Shown piece after piece: positions 37,698 through 46,578 of a stretch of 64,000 nucleotides of DNA (the stretch's first letter is position 1; each line of letters begins with the position of its first letter). Both the position numbers and the translations under genes were made by a program. The notes beneath the pieces are model-generated. The model made no database searches. It had not been told where the DNA came from and worked only from the letters and a program-made list of their open reading frames with translations. Origin of the DNA: CAVVST01 sp963750995 (lineage in GTDB: Bacteria; Acidobacteriota; Vicinamibacteria; Vicinamibacterales; UBA2999); NCBI GenBank assembly GCA_963750995.1, contig CAVVST010000002.1:1302001-1366000 (forward strand), read 5' to 3'.

Positions 37698-39314
37698 ATG
37701 AAATTGGAAATATTGGCAATGCTGGCGACAGTGGTCGGGCTGGTTGGTGCCTGCGCGCCCGGGGCGCCGGCCGAAGATGACACGCCGTTCAACGTGATGG
37801 AGGCGACGATCGAGGACATACATCAGGCGTATCGCAATGGCTTTCTCACAGCGCGCCAGCTGACGCAGATGTATCTCGACCGAATCGAGGCTTACGACAA
37901 GAACGGCCCGGTGATCAATTCGGTGATCACCATCAATCCGAAGGCGCTCGAAGAAGCCGACCGCGTCGACGCCGAGTTCAAGAGGACCGGGAATCTGATC
38001 GGACCGCTGCATGGCATCGTCATCCTGGTCAAGGACCAGATCGACGTGGGGGGAATGCCGACGACGCTTGGCTCGCTGGTGATGAAAGACTACGTACCGA
38101 CCCTCGATGCGGGCGGAGTCGCGAAGGTGAAGCAGGCGGGCGCCATCATTCTTGCCAAGATGACCCTGGGCGAGGGGGGCGGCGGGGATACATACGGGTC
38201 GCTGTTTGGAGCCACACGCAACCCATACGACCTCGAGCGCACCGTCGGCGGGTCATCCGGAGGTCCGGCTGCCGGTATCACCGCGAATTTCGGTACAGTG
38301 GCGATCGGACAGGAAGGGTTTGCCTCGATTCGACGCCCCAGCACGTGGAACAGCACGGTGGGCATGCGGCCGACGCCCGGGCTGGTGACGAGATCGGGTG
38401 TGTGGGCGGGATACCCGTCACCCACCGGCCAGATAGGTCCGATGGCGCGCACCGTTACAGACCTGGCCAAGCTGCTCGACGTCATGGTCGGCTACGATCC
38501 GGAGGATCCGATCACCGCGCTCGGTGTCGGAAAACATCCTGACACGTATACGAGATTTCTGGATCGAGAAGGCTTGAAAGGCGCGCGCATCGGCATCCTG
38601 CGCGAGTCGATGGTGAATGTGGCAAACACGACGCCCTCCGAGCCGGACTCGCAGGATTTCAAGGATGTCACGGCTGTCTTCGACAAAGCCGTTGCCGACC
38701 TGCAGATGGCGGGGGCGACGGTCGTCGACCCGATCACGATTCCCAACCTGCAGGCCGCGTTGGCCAAGAGAGCCGGAGTTCCCGGAGTCGGGAACAGCGC
38801 GGAAGTGTATTTCGCCCGCAATCCCAATTCGCCGTTCAAGACGCAGCAGGACATGCAGGCCCACCTCGATTTCAGCAAGATGATCGGTCAGCGGCGCGAT
38901 GCCGCCTGGGCTGCAGACGGTCGCATCCCCCCGGTCACCGGCACTCCGCAGAGCCGTGCCCTCGACTACATCGTGGCGCGCGACCAGCTGGCGATCGACA
39001 TCGCGAAGGTCATGGCGGATCACAGGCTCGACGCCATCGTGCACAAGAGCGTCGACCATACACCGACGTTAATCAAGGACGGCATCAATCCGCCGTTCTT
39101 AAACCAGAAGGGCGTACCGCATCTGAATACCTATCTGATTTACGCTGCGTCGCTCGCGGTGCCGGCCGGTTTCACGCCTGCTGGTCTGCCGGCCGGCATC
39201 ACGTTCTTCGGCCCCCCATACAGCGAACCGACGCTGATCAGACTGGCCTACGCATACGAACAGGCGACGCATCATCGCGTTCCGCCCAGGACGACGCCGC
39301 CGCTCGTTCACTGA
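37698..39314 (+). CDS. Amidase-signature lipoprotein
   Basis: The 538-residue product starts MKLEILAMLATVVGLVGAC, a lipobox signal (Cys19). The Ser-cisSer-Lys set of amidases is present: Lys112 in LVKDQ, Ser186/187 in GGSSGGPAAG, and Ser210 in EGFASIRRPS. Amidase-signature enzymes hydrolyse amides of many kinds; lipid anchoring places this one in the envelope. The ending AYEQATHHRVPPRTTPPL is typical of exported acidobacterial members. A second amidase with related tail (SAYEAATKHRAPPPAFGP) is at 51939-54253. An amidohydrolase gene follows 31 bases on. Confidence 0.92.
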   Translation: MKLEILAMLATVVGLVGACAPGAPAEDDTPFNVMEATIEDIHQAYRNGFLTARQLTQMYLDRIEAYDKNGPVINSVITINPKALEEADRVDAEFKRTGNLIGPLHGIVILVKDQIDVGGMPTTLGSLVMKDYVPTLDAGGVAKVKQAGAIILAKMTLGEGGGGDTYGSLFGATRNPYDLERTVGGSSGGPAAGITANFGTVAIGQEGFASIRRPSTWNSTVGMRPTPGLVTRSGVWAGYPSPTGQIGPMARTVTDLAKLLDVMVGYDPEDPITALGVGKHPDTYTRFLDREGLKGARIGILRESMVNVANTTPSEPDSQDFKDVTAVFDKAVADLQMAGATVVDPITIPNLQAALAKRAGVPGVGNSAEVYFARNPNSPFKTQQDMQAHLDFSKMIGQRRDAAWAADGRIPPVTGTPQSRALDYIVARDQLAIDIAKVMADHRLDAIVHKSVDHTPTLIKDGINPPFLNQKGVPHLNTYLIYAASLAVPAGFTPAGLPAGITFFGPPYSEPTLIRLAYAYEQATHHRVPPRTTPPLVH

Positions 39315-39345
39315 TGATCACCGCCGGCTCAAACGGAGAACAGGT

Positions 39346-41004
39346 ATGACCCGCGTCAGCGTCGCAGTCGCGTTGGCATGGATCGTCGCGACCATCGGTC
39401 TAGTCGGGCAGCAACCTGCCGCCATTCAGCCGGACCAGATCTTCCATAACGGCAAAATCGTCACGGTCGATTCCGGAAACAGCATCCACCAGGCATTCGC
39501 CGTCAAGGGCGATCGCTTCCTCGCCGTCGGCAGCAGTGCCGCCATTCGTGCCCTGGGAGGCCCCAAGACGGTGATGGTCGACCTCAACGGCCGTACCGTC
39601 GTTCCCGGCCTGACCGACAGCCATGCTCACGCATGGCGCAACGTCTTCCGGAGCTTGCAGGGCGTCGACCTCACCGGCATCACGTCGCTCTCAGAGCTGG
39701 TCGAGCGGATTCGAAGCGCTGCCGCGAAGGCGCCCGGGAATCGAACGGTCTACGCCACCGGCAACTGGATTGAGGCACAACTTCTGGAGAAGCGAGCGCC
39801 CACGCGTGCCGAGCTCGATGCGATCGTGTCGGATCGGCCATTGATCGTGTTCAGCGGGCAGGCCTCGGGCGGGGCGGGCGAACGACGAGCCTACCTCAAT
39901 ACCGCGGCGTTGAGGGTGGCGAGGATTACGCGGGAGACGGCGACCGTCTATGGCGCGCGGAACTCGGTGCCCAAGGCCCCCGATGGCGAGCCGACCGGCG
40001 CGATCGTCGGTTCGACGCCGTTTCCGGTCATGACCGTCGCCGCTAGATTGATTCCTATCGACGATGTGCAAGCGCTATGGCTGCGAGCGCAGCGCGAGCT
40101 CAACGCCCAAGGCTTTACCAGCATCCGCGAACCTCAGGTGCCGGTCGAGATCATGCGGCTGTACTGGGACCTGTGGCGCGAGGGCCAGCTGACGATGCGC
40201 GTAAGCATGGGGATTGATGTCGGTGCCGGCCAGGCCGAGGAGCTCGATGACATCCTCAGACCCTGGGGTGTCGGCCCGGGCTTTGGCGATCACTGGCTTC
40301 GGTTCGACTCGGTCGGGGAGTTCGCGGTGGACGGCAGCGGGCTGATCGATTCGACCCCGGCGCTGTTCCGCCGTGGAATCCTGACCATCCATCGGCACGG
40401 CTGGCGTCCTGCTCCCCACATCGGCACCGAAGACAAGTATCTGGACCAGGCGCTCGAGGCCTACGAGGCCGCCGACCGCGACAGGCCGATCCGTGACGAG
40501 CGGTGGATTGTCGAGCACGTTCCACAGACCCGCCCGGACCAGATGGACAGAATGGCGCGGCTAGGCGTGACTGCGGTCGTGAATCTGGCTGGTTACCGGG
40601 AGACCGGCACGCTGATCAAGAACTATGGCCAGGCGCGCGCCGAGCGCATCGTGCCCGTGCGCGAGATGCTTGACCACCGCGTCAACGTGGTGTTCGGCAG
40701 CGATTGGTCCGACGGACCCAACAATCCGTTTGTTCCCTTCTACTACTACACGACGCGGAAGACCGAGGACGGCTCCGTGCTGGGACCAACCCAGGCGATC
40801 ACCCGACAGGAAGCCTTGCGACTGCTGACGATGAATCCCGCTTACGTCACCTTTGAGGAGACAGTGAAGGGCTCGATCGAAGCCGGCAAGCTGGCCGACT
40901 TTGTGATCCTGTCCCAGGACGTGCTGACCGTGGCGGACGACCGGGTCCGCACGACGCAGGCGCTCGAAACCTACGTCGGCGGCCGCCGAGTGTTCGCGAA
41001 ATGA
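39346..41004 (+). CDS. Exported YtcJ-like amidohydrolase
   Basis: ATG 39346, after GGAGAACAGG, gives 552 residues with signal VAVALAWIVATIGLVG. The metal site begins DSHAH (His93, His95), after GRTVVPGLTD, and later VIVEHVPQTR-like (RWIVEHVPQT) and FGSDWSDGPNNPF supply the other ligands. The C-terminal beta-sandwich ends GSIEAGKLADFVIL. YtcJ-type enzymes hydrolyse amides or cyclic amides, usually with zinc. Position after the amidase suggests they act on one class of compounds and share a transcript (inference). Confidence 0.92.
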   Translation: MTRVSVAVALAWIVATIGLVGQQPAAIQPDQIFHNGKIVTVDSGNSIHQAFAVKGDRFLAVGSSAAIRALGGPKTVMVDLNGRTVVPGLTDSHAHAWRNVFRSLQGVDLTGITSLSELVERIRSAAAKAPGNRTVYATGNWIEAQLLEKRAPTRAELDAIVSDRPLIVFSGQASGGAGERRAYLNTAALRVARITRETATVYGARNSVPKAPDGEPTGAIVGSTPFPVMTVAARLIPIDDVQALWLRAQRELNAQGFTSIREPQVPVEIMRLYWDLWREGQLTMRVSMGIDVGAGQAEELDDILRPWGVGPGFGDHWLRFDSVGEFAVDGSGLIDSTPALFRRGILTIHRHGWRPAPHIGTEDKYLDQALEAYEAADRDRPIRDERWIVEHVPQTRPDQMDRMARLGVTAVVNLAGYRETGTLIKNYGQARAERIVPVREMLDHRVNVVFGSDWSDGPNNPFVPFYYYTTRKTEDGSVLGPTQAITRQEALRLLTMNPAYVTFEETVKGSIEAGKLADFVILSQDVLTVADDRVRTTQALETYVGGRRVFAK

Positions 41005-41021
41005 AGGTTTCGCCGCTGTAG

Positions 41022-42122
41022 TCAGTTGGCCGGCCGGTAGGTCTTGCTGAAACCGTTCCGCGTATTCGACACGGTGAACGTCCCGTCCTGCTGCGCCGAA
41101 ATCTTGAACCAGTACGCCGTCCCATTGTGCGCAGGCGCGGGCGGCGCCTGCTGTCCCTGGGGCGGCGCGACGAACGGCGACACCGGCAGCGCCGCGGGCG
41201 GTTCGTCGTACAGGTTGGCAGTAAACAACCCGGGCACCGCGTAGTCCTGGCCGGCCAGCTCCGAGAAGTGAATCTGCCACACGTCTTCCATCCCCGGCGA
41301 GCTGTAGAAGATCTTCATCGCCTCGGGCTGTCCACCCTTTCGCGTGCCGTTGTTGGTGACGATCGCGCGGGGACGCAGCGTGTGGACGAGGAATTCCGCG
41401 TTCACGTTGCCGTGACGAGCCGCGATCAGTAGATCCACGTTGCCAATGCGGTTGTTCGGACACATCAGATCGAACTGCCGGTTGAGCGTGAGATCGCCCA
41501 GGTGGATGGTGCGGAACCGCCCGAACGTGATGACGCTGCCCACCGACTGGTCGTCTTCCGTGAGGTTGACCGTCGCCGGCGTATATCCGGCGCACAGGGC
41601 GTTGGGCATCGCCTTGCCGGCGAGCGGAGCCTGAACGACCTGCGCCGCCGACGTCACGATCCGCCAGTCCAGGCCCTTGATCTGTAACTGGTCACCGGGC
41701 TTGGCCACCATGTGCTTCGACTTCGAGAGCTCGGCGTATTCGCCCTTGAGGAACGCGTCGGTGCTCTCGTTGGGCTGGGCGTTGGGCCCGTGGTCGACAA
41801 AGTGTGCGATCGGAATCCGTTTCGCCAGCTCGCTGAGGCCGCCGATGTGATCGCCGTGGTAATGGGTCGTGATCAGGTGATCGATGCGCGTCAAGCCTGC
41901 GCTCTTCGCCGCGGCGGCGATGCGGTCGGCGTCGCGGGCGGCGCCGGCGCCGCCGTTTCCTGAATCGATCAACACCGATTCGCCGGACGGCGCGACGAAC
42001 AGGACGGCGTTGCCCCCTTCGACGTCCACCACATAAATATCCAGCGTCGTCCTGCCGGTCTGTCCCGCGGCCGCGAGCGCCGTGGACAGGATGAGAGATG
42101 CTGCCAGGATGCTTGTCCGCAT
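41022..42122 (-). CDS. Exported metallo-beta-lactamase-fold hydrolase
   Basis: The 366-residue product starts MRTSILAASLILSTALAAAG (signal peptide). The MBL zinc motif is HYHGDH (His87, His89, Asp91, His92), with VVDVEGGNAVLF and VLIDSGN before it, as in the ComEC-C/Rec2-type MBL subfamily. Later RTIHLGDLTLNRQ and AARHGNVNAEFLV complete the fold. Substrate is unknown; members act on phosphodiesters, lactones or other esters. Its stop is 17 bases from the stop of the convergent amidohydrolase gene. Confidence 0.88.
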   Translation of the reverse strand: MRTSILAASLILSTALAAAGQTGRTTLDIYVVDVEGGNAVLFVAPSGESVLIDSGNGGAGAARDADRIAAAAKSAGLTRIDHLITTHYHGDHIGGLSELAKRIPIAHFVDHGPNAQPNESTDAFLKGEYAELSKSKHMVAKPGDQLQIKGLDWRIVTSAAQVVQAPLAGKAMPNALCAGYTPATVNLTEDDQSVGSVITFGRFRTIHLGDLTLNRQFDLMCPNNRIGNVDLLIAARHGNVNAEFLVHTLRPRAIVTNNGTRKGGQPEAMKIFYSSPGMEDVWQIHFSELAGQDYAVPGLFTANLYDEPPAALPVSPFVAPPQGQQAPPAPAHNGTAYWFKISAQQDGTFTVSNTRNGFSKTYRPAN

Positions 42123-42287
42123 ATCACCCTCCCGGTCTGAGGGCCCGATTATACAAAGCGCTGCGCCGCCGAGAGGGCGCTCTCACGCGCGACTGCGTAC
42201 ACGTGGTTCGTGACGGTGGCCACGTCGTCGCGATCAAGACGATAGGAATGATTAGAGTAGACAAGCGGGTCCTTTCGGCCTTGTGAC

Positions 42288-43133
42288 TTATCTTGCAGGC
42301 GCCCGCCCCGTCATCTCTAGAAACTTCTGGTTCTCGTGGCAGATGAACTCGGTCATCTCCCAGCCGTCGGCGACGATCCGGTGCTCGACCCTGACCGTGA
42401 AAGGTCTGGTGTACGCCTTCGGGTCGTCAATCGTGACATCGATCTCCATGTTGCCGAAGTTCACGCGCCGGAATCGCTCTGTCAGCTGTAAGGCATCTGT
42501 GTACGGGCTGCCCATCTGGTCCAACCACGCGTCGGCGGCGTTGCCGCCCTGCACTCCGCGGAAGTTGTTCGATTCCACCACGAAGGTGTCGCCCTCCCAA
42601 TGGCCAACGGAGTAGCCGTGCCAGTACGGCTGCGGTTCCCCCTGCTTCGGAAGGCGCCGGCCATCGGTGTAGATCGTCCGCAATCCGTAATTCGACTCGT
42701 AGACGATCAACGTCTTGCGAGGCGTGTGGATAATTTCTCGAGGCTGCGGATCCAAGTGGTACCGAAGCGGGCCCTGCGGGAGGCAGAGCGCGTCCGGGTT
42801 GTCGTACCGCTGATTCGCGACGCGCTTCCTGGAGAGCTCCGCCGCCCACGGTTGGAACGGCAGACCCTCCGGGAAATTCACGCCGATGTTCGCGAACACC
42901 GCCAGCGGAGGACGCCCCGGCGGCGCGGTGCCCGACTCCTCGCGCCGCGGCGACACTTCCCAGATGCCTCCCATGTCCGGTTTGCCGTCGGGCGCCCGCG
43001 GCGCCGGCGCAGCGAGATTCACTCTGCCGTCGGCGCCTTTGGGAACACCCGGCGGCTCACGCCTGGGCCACTGCGCCGACACCGAAACTGAAAGGGCGGC
43101 GATCATGACCGCTGCACCGGTGAATCGCCGCAT
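42288..43133 (-). CDS. GHSxGRWEGD-family exported protein, third copy
   Basis: The 281-residue product has a signal (MRRFTGAAVMIAALSVSVSA) and the family blocks DMGGIWEVSP, RTIYTDGRRLPKQGEPQPYW, GYSVGHWEGDTFVVES and VTIDDPKAYTRPFTV. It resembles the two earlier copies over the last 150 residues. The N-terminal part differs (RPPLAVFANIGVNFPEGLPF). It is 14 bases downstream of a DUF6152 gene on the same strand, so here the pair is in the opposite order. Function unknown. Confidence 0.8.
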   Translation of the reverse strand: MRRFTGAAVMIAALSVSVSAQWPRREPPGVPKGADGRVNLAAPAPRAPDGKPDMGGIWEVSPRREESGTAPPGRPPLAVFANIGVNFPEGLPFQPWAAELSRKRVANQRYDNPDALCLPQGPLRYHLDPQPREIIHTPRKTLIVYESNYGLRTIYTDGRRLPKQGEPQPYWHGYSVGHWEGDTFVVESNNFRGVQGGNAADAWLDQMGSPYTDALQLTERFRRVNFGNMEIDVTIDDPKAYTRPFTVRVEHRIVADGWEMTEFICHENQKFLEMTGRAPAR

Positions 43134-43147
43134 CAGGTCGGCCTCCG

Positions 43148-43546
43148 TTACGGTTGTGGCGCGTCGCCCGCCCCCGCGAACAGACGTTGACCGCTGCTCG
43201 ACACGACCACCTGGGCGTTGGCGTTCGTCGAGCCGTTCTTGGCGCGCGAGCCTTCGACCGTGACGATGTCGCCGGGTTTCAACGAAAACCGCGTCCAGCC
43301 GTTCCGCATCAGTCCGTTCGGGCTCGCGAGCTCGAATCCCCAGTTCGCGACCTTACCAGAGGCGTCCTTGACGTCGAGGTAAATCCAGGCGTGCGGGTTG
43401 GTCCAATCGAGCTTTGTCACCGAGCCTGTCAGCTTGACAGGCTTGTCTGCGTCGAATTCGGCGGAAAACGCATGGTGCGCATCAAAGGGCCGCGACCCGG
43501 CGAGCAAGCCTGCAAGGACGAGGACACGAGCGGCCTTCGCGGTCAT
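43148..43546 (-). CDS. DUF6152-type exported protein, third copy
   Basis: ATG 43546, after GAGGAGGTG, gives 132 residues: a signal peptide (MTAKAARVLVLAGLLAGSRP), then DAHHAFSAEFDADKPVKLTG, LDWTNPHAWIYLDV, NGWTRFSLKPGDIVTV and SSSGQRLFAGAGD. These match the DUF6152 block order. It precedes and is probably co-transcribed with the third GHSxGRWEGD gene. Confidence 0.88.
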   Translation of the reverse strand: MTAKAARVLVLAGLLAGSRPFDAHHAFSAEFDADKPVKLTGSVTKLDWTNPHAWIYLDVKDASGKVANWGFELASPNGLMRNGWTRFSLKPGDIVTVEGSRAKNGSTNANAQVVVSSSGQRLFAGAGDAPQP

Positions 43547-43686
43547 GCGCACCTCCTCGTGGACTGACGCCGCACGGGGCAAATCCTACTACGTTTCACG
43601 CGCAAGCGAGCCCGCACTTTTACGCTCGCGTGGTGGAGGCGCACCCTTCCTGATTCCTGCAGCAGCTGGAGCTCGAACGGCTCTCT

Positions 43687-44721
43687 TCAGCTGATCTCGA
43701 CGAACTGGGGAAAGGCGTGCAAGGCGATGCGCAGCGCCAGGCAGATCAGCGAGAGCGCGACAAAGATGAAATAGGCGGGCTCACTCCTGGTCAGCGACAG
43801 CGTGTAGAAGACGCCCTTTTCGACCTGGTTGATGTCGGTCAGCGCCTGCTCGAGGTCGGTGGTGCGCCGGACGTTGTAGTACTTGCCGCCGGTCATCGGT
43901 ACGGCAAAGGCGAGCTGTTCCGACGAATTCGACTGCAGCTCGACGCCGATCATGTAGACCCGGACGCCGTTCTTCCGCGCGCGTTCGAGCTCGATGTACG
44001 GCTCGCGGCCCGAGTTGTTCTCGCCGTCGGTGAAGAGCACGATCACCTGCCCTCTGATCTGGTGCCCTTCCGTCTCTTTCTGCTGCTCGAAGAAGCGGAT
44101 GGCGGTGGCCAGCCCTTCGCCGATCGCTGTGTAGCCTTCGTTGACGAGCGTCTGGGTCCCGGTGATCAGCATGTACTGCGTCATGCTCTCGTGGTCGAAG
44201 GTGGCGGGCGACACGAGATAGCCGTTATTGGAGAAAACGACCAGCCCGATCGCATCGCCGGGACGCTTGCTGATGAAGTCGAGCGCGCTGCGCTTGACGG
44301 CTTCCATGCGGCTGCCGGGCGTGCCCAGCATCGCGCCGAGCCGGCCGCGCGAGGCGCCCCCGGCCGCGGCGACCGAGATCGCCTGCGCCGAGGCGGTGGG
44401 CGACGGCGCCGCGCCTGGCAGAAGCGGCTCCTCCATGCTCTGCGAGAGATCGACCACGAACATGATCTGCAGCCCGCCACGTTCCACGCGCGTCTGGGTG
44501 AACGGATACACGGGGCCGAGCAACGCGACGAGGAGGAACCCGATGGCCGCGGCCTCGAGCAGTCGCGGCAGCCGAACGATCGGGTGGGCGCCGCCGAGCG
44601 CGTCGCCAAAGTGCGCGACGAGCGAGTGGCCCCAGTAACGGCGTCGCCAGAACCGCCAGGCCAGCAGCAGGATGAGCGCGGGGACCGCGACGAACAGCCA
44701 CTCGAGGTGCTGAAAGGCCAT
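43687..44721 (-). CDS. VWA-domain membrane protein, BatA/B-like
   Basis: The 344-residue product has membrane segments at the N-terminus (FVAVPALILLLAWRF, AAAIGFLLVALLGPVY) and C-terminus (YFIFVALSLICLALRIAL). The von Willebrand A domain between them has the MIDAS motif FVVDLSQSMEE, then GLVVFSNNGYLVSP and VIVLFTDGENNSG. An extra Ala/Gly-rich loop follows the MIDAS motif. Such proteins belong to MoxR-linked metal-dependent complexes of unknown client. It is the last gene of the 49372-43687 operon, starting two bases after the preceding stop. Confidence 0.9.
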   Translation of the reverse strand: MAFQHLEWLFVAVPALILLLAWRFWRRRYWGHSLVAHFGDALGGAHPIVRLPRLLEAAAIGFLLVALLGPVYPFTQTRVERGGLQIMFVVDLSQSMEEPLLPGAAPSPTASAQAISVAAAGGASRGRLGAMLGTPGSRMEAVKRSALDFISKRPGDAIGLVVFSNNGYLVSPATFDHESMTQYMLITGTQTLVNEGYTAIGEGLATAIRFFEQQKETEGHQIRGQVIVLFTDGENNSGREPYIELERARKNGVRVYMIGVELQSNSSEQLAFAVPMTGGKYYNVRRTTDLEQALTDINQVEKGVFYTLSLTRSEPAYFIFVALSLICLALRIALHAFPQFVEIS

Positions 44722-44723
44722 GG

Positions 44724-45683
44724 TCAGGTGGTCTGGAAGATCGCCCGCATCTCGTCGGCCAGCTCGCGCGCGGCGGCGGCGTTCAACTCGGCAGGATGAC
44801 GCGCGTATCGCGCGGTCTCGCAGACGCCCATGACCCTGGCCGTCCGCTCCGTCAGATCAGGATTTGCGGATAGCCGTGTCATCTCGGCTCGCAGCTCGTC
44901 GGCGAGCAGTCCGTCGGTGGGCGTATCCAGCAGATAACCGAGGTACTCCTTCAGGTCGCGATACGAGCGGCCGTAGAACTCCATCACCGTCCCGGGCTCA
45001 CCGAAGTCGGAGGGTACGGACTCCAGCCACCGCGCGCGAATGGCCGCCATCGCCTTTCGCGGGTCCGGTCCCGTGCGGCGCTTCCGCCCGCGGACGATCT
45101 GCACCACCCGCCAGACGAGACCTGCGGCAAGGAGCACTGCCGCCGCCCAGCCGACGGCCGGCACGATCCAGCGGCTTCGCGGCCAGCCGCTGACCGTCAC
45201 AGCGTCACGGAGTCCGGACGTCCGCGGCGGCAGCGTGCTGCGGACGGCGATGACCGGCCCGGGGATGGTCAGACTTTCCGCGGCAGCGTTGTCGCTGGCG
45301 GCAGGCGCGGAAGTGCCTACTCGTCGGAAGTAGAAAAGCGAGAGCTGCGGGATTTGCAGATCGGTGACGCCGGTCGCGTAGCTTGCCAACGTGAGATCGA
45401 CGACGAGCCGCTGCCGGCCATCGGTCAACGGGATCGTCGACAGTGGTGACGCTGACGACCCGGAGCGGGTCGAGATTGATCGTGTCGGTGTCGACGTTGT
45501 CGAGGATGAACTGCACGTCGGGCTGGTGGTCCACGAAAATCTGGTAGTGGAACTGGTCGCCCACCCAGACGGCTGTCTTCTCGAGATGCGTGGTGAATGA
45601 AATCTCGGGATTGGTGCCCGGCGTTGGGGGGACTGCGCTTGCAGCCCCACCGCGAATGCGACCCACAGCCACCCGATCCTCAT
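44724..45683 (-). CDS. BatD/DUF4381-like membrane protein, two frameshifts
   Basis: ATG 45683 overlaps the DUF58 stop (ATGA) and opens MRIGWLWVAFAVGLQAQ, a signal peptide. The mature part in a second frame reads PEISFTTHLEKTAVWVGDQFH and YQIFVDHQPDVQF, as in oxygen-tolerance (BatD) proteins. Then STIPLTDGRQRLVVDLTLAS returns to the first frame, followed by a membrane helix (WIVPAVGWAAAVLLAAGLVW) and a helical cytoplasmic tail. Breaks: a C7 run read as C6 near 45632, and an extra G near 45445. The changes cancel, giving 320 codons. Confidence 0.75.
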   Translation of the reverse strand: MRIGWLWVAFAVGLQAQSPQRRAPIPRFHSPRISRRQPSGWATSSTTRFSWTTSPTCSSSSTTSTPTRSISTRSGSSASPLSTIPLTDGRQRLVVDLTLASYATGVTDLQIPQLSLFYFRRVGTSAPAASDNAAAESLTIPGPVIAVRSTLPPRTSGLRDAVTVSGWPRSRWIVPAVGWAAAVLLAAGLVWRVVQIVRGRKRRTGPDPRKAMAAIRARWLESVPSDFGEPGTVMEFYGRSYRDLKEYLGYLLDTPTDGLLADELRAEMTRLSANPDLTERTARVMGVCETARYARHPAELNAAAARELADEMRAIFQTT

Positions 45684-46570
45684 CCTTTCTTCCGCCTTTC
45701 GAAGAGCGTCATGAGCGGATCCAGAAAGGGTTCGCCGACCGGCAGAAACAGGCAGTCCATGCCGAGCGAAAAGAACAGGTCCCGCAACGCGGCTTTCCGG
45801 TGGTTGACGAGCGCCTCGAAGCGCGTCCGCTGCGTGGAGGACAGGCTCAACAGCAGCTCCTCCGGCCCCTCCGCCGAACGCAGCCGGATCAGGCCGCGGC
45901 CCGCCGGCAGGCGCCGCTCCAACTCGTCCTCGAACACGATCGGGACGACATCGTGCTTGCGCGCCAGCGCCTTGAAGTCGGGCAGGTCCGTCAGTGGCGT
46001 CGCATCGGGATCGACCACGAAGTCGGAAAGAAAGAACACAATCGCCGTGCGGCGCAGGTGACTGCGCAGGAACTGGATCGCCGGCTCGCAGTTGGTTCCA
46101 TGTGACGTCTCGCGCAGGTGGTAGAGCCGTTCGATGACGCGCCACACGTGGGCCTGCCCCTTGCGCGGCGGCTCGTACGCCTCGACTGTGTCGCTGAACG
46201 CCATGAAGCCCAGGTGACAGTTCTCGGCGGCCGCCGAGAACCCGAGCGTCGCCGCCACCTGGATCGTGCGCATCCGCTTCGACCACTTCGCGGTCGAGAA
46301 CCGCATCGAGCGCGAGACGTCCACCACCAGGAACACGACGATCTCTTTTTCCTCGAACTGCCGTTTGAGGAAGAGCTCCTGCATGCGGGCGGAGACGTTC
46401 CAGTCGACGCGGCGCAGGTCCTCGCCGATTTCGTACTTCCGGTGGCTCTCGAACTCGTAGCCGGTGCCGCGCAGGCGGCTGCGGCTCTGCCCGAAGCGCT
46501 GGCTACGGATCCGCCGCGACGCCGCCAGCTCCAGGTAGTGCAGTTCCTCGGTGAGTTCGGATGGCAGCAC
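45680..46570 (-). CDS. DUF58 family protein
   Basis: The 296-residue product contains LRGTGYEFESHRKYEIGEDLRRVDWNVSA-type DUF58 signature (seen in pieces GTGYEFESHRKYEIGED and RRVDWNVSARMQE), then the VWA-like fold with FLVVDVSRSMRF and FFLSDFVVDPD. It lies directly after MoxR, the usual arrangement, and both are thought to act together on VWA partners. It has no membrane segment, so it is cytoplasmic, unlike longer DUF58 proteins. Confidence 0.92.
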   Translation of the reverse strand: MLPSELTEELHYLELAASRRIRSQRFGQSRSRLRGTGYEFESHRKYEIGEDLRRVDWNVSARMQELFLKRQFEEKEIVVFLVVDVSRSMRFSTAKWSKRMRTIQVAATLGFSAAAENCHLGFMAFSDTVEAYEPPRKGQAHVWRVIERLYHLRETSHGTNCEPAIQFLRSHLRRTAIVFFLSDFVVDPDATPLTDLPDFKALARKHDVVPIVFEDELERRLPAGRGLIRLRSAEGPEELLLSLSSTQRTRFEALVNHRKAALRDLFFSLGMDCLFLPVGEPFLDPLMTLFERRKKG

Positions 46571-46578
46571 GTGTGACC

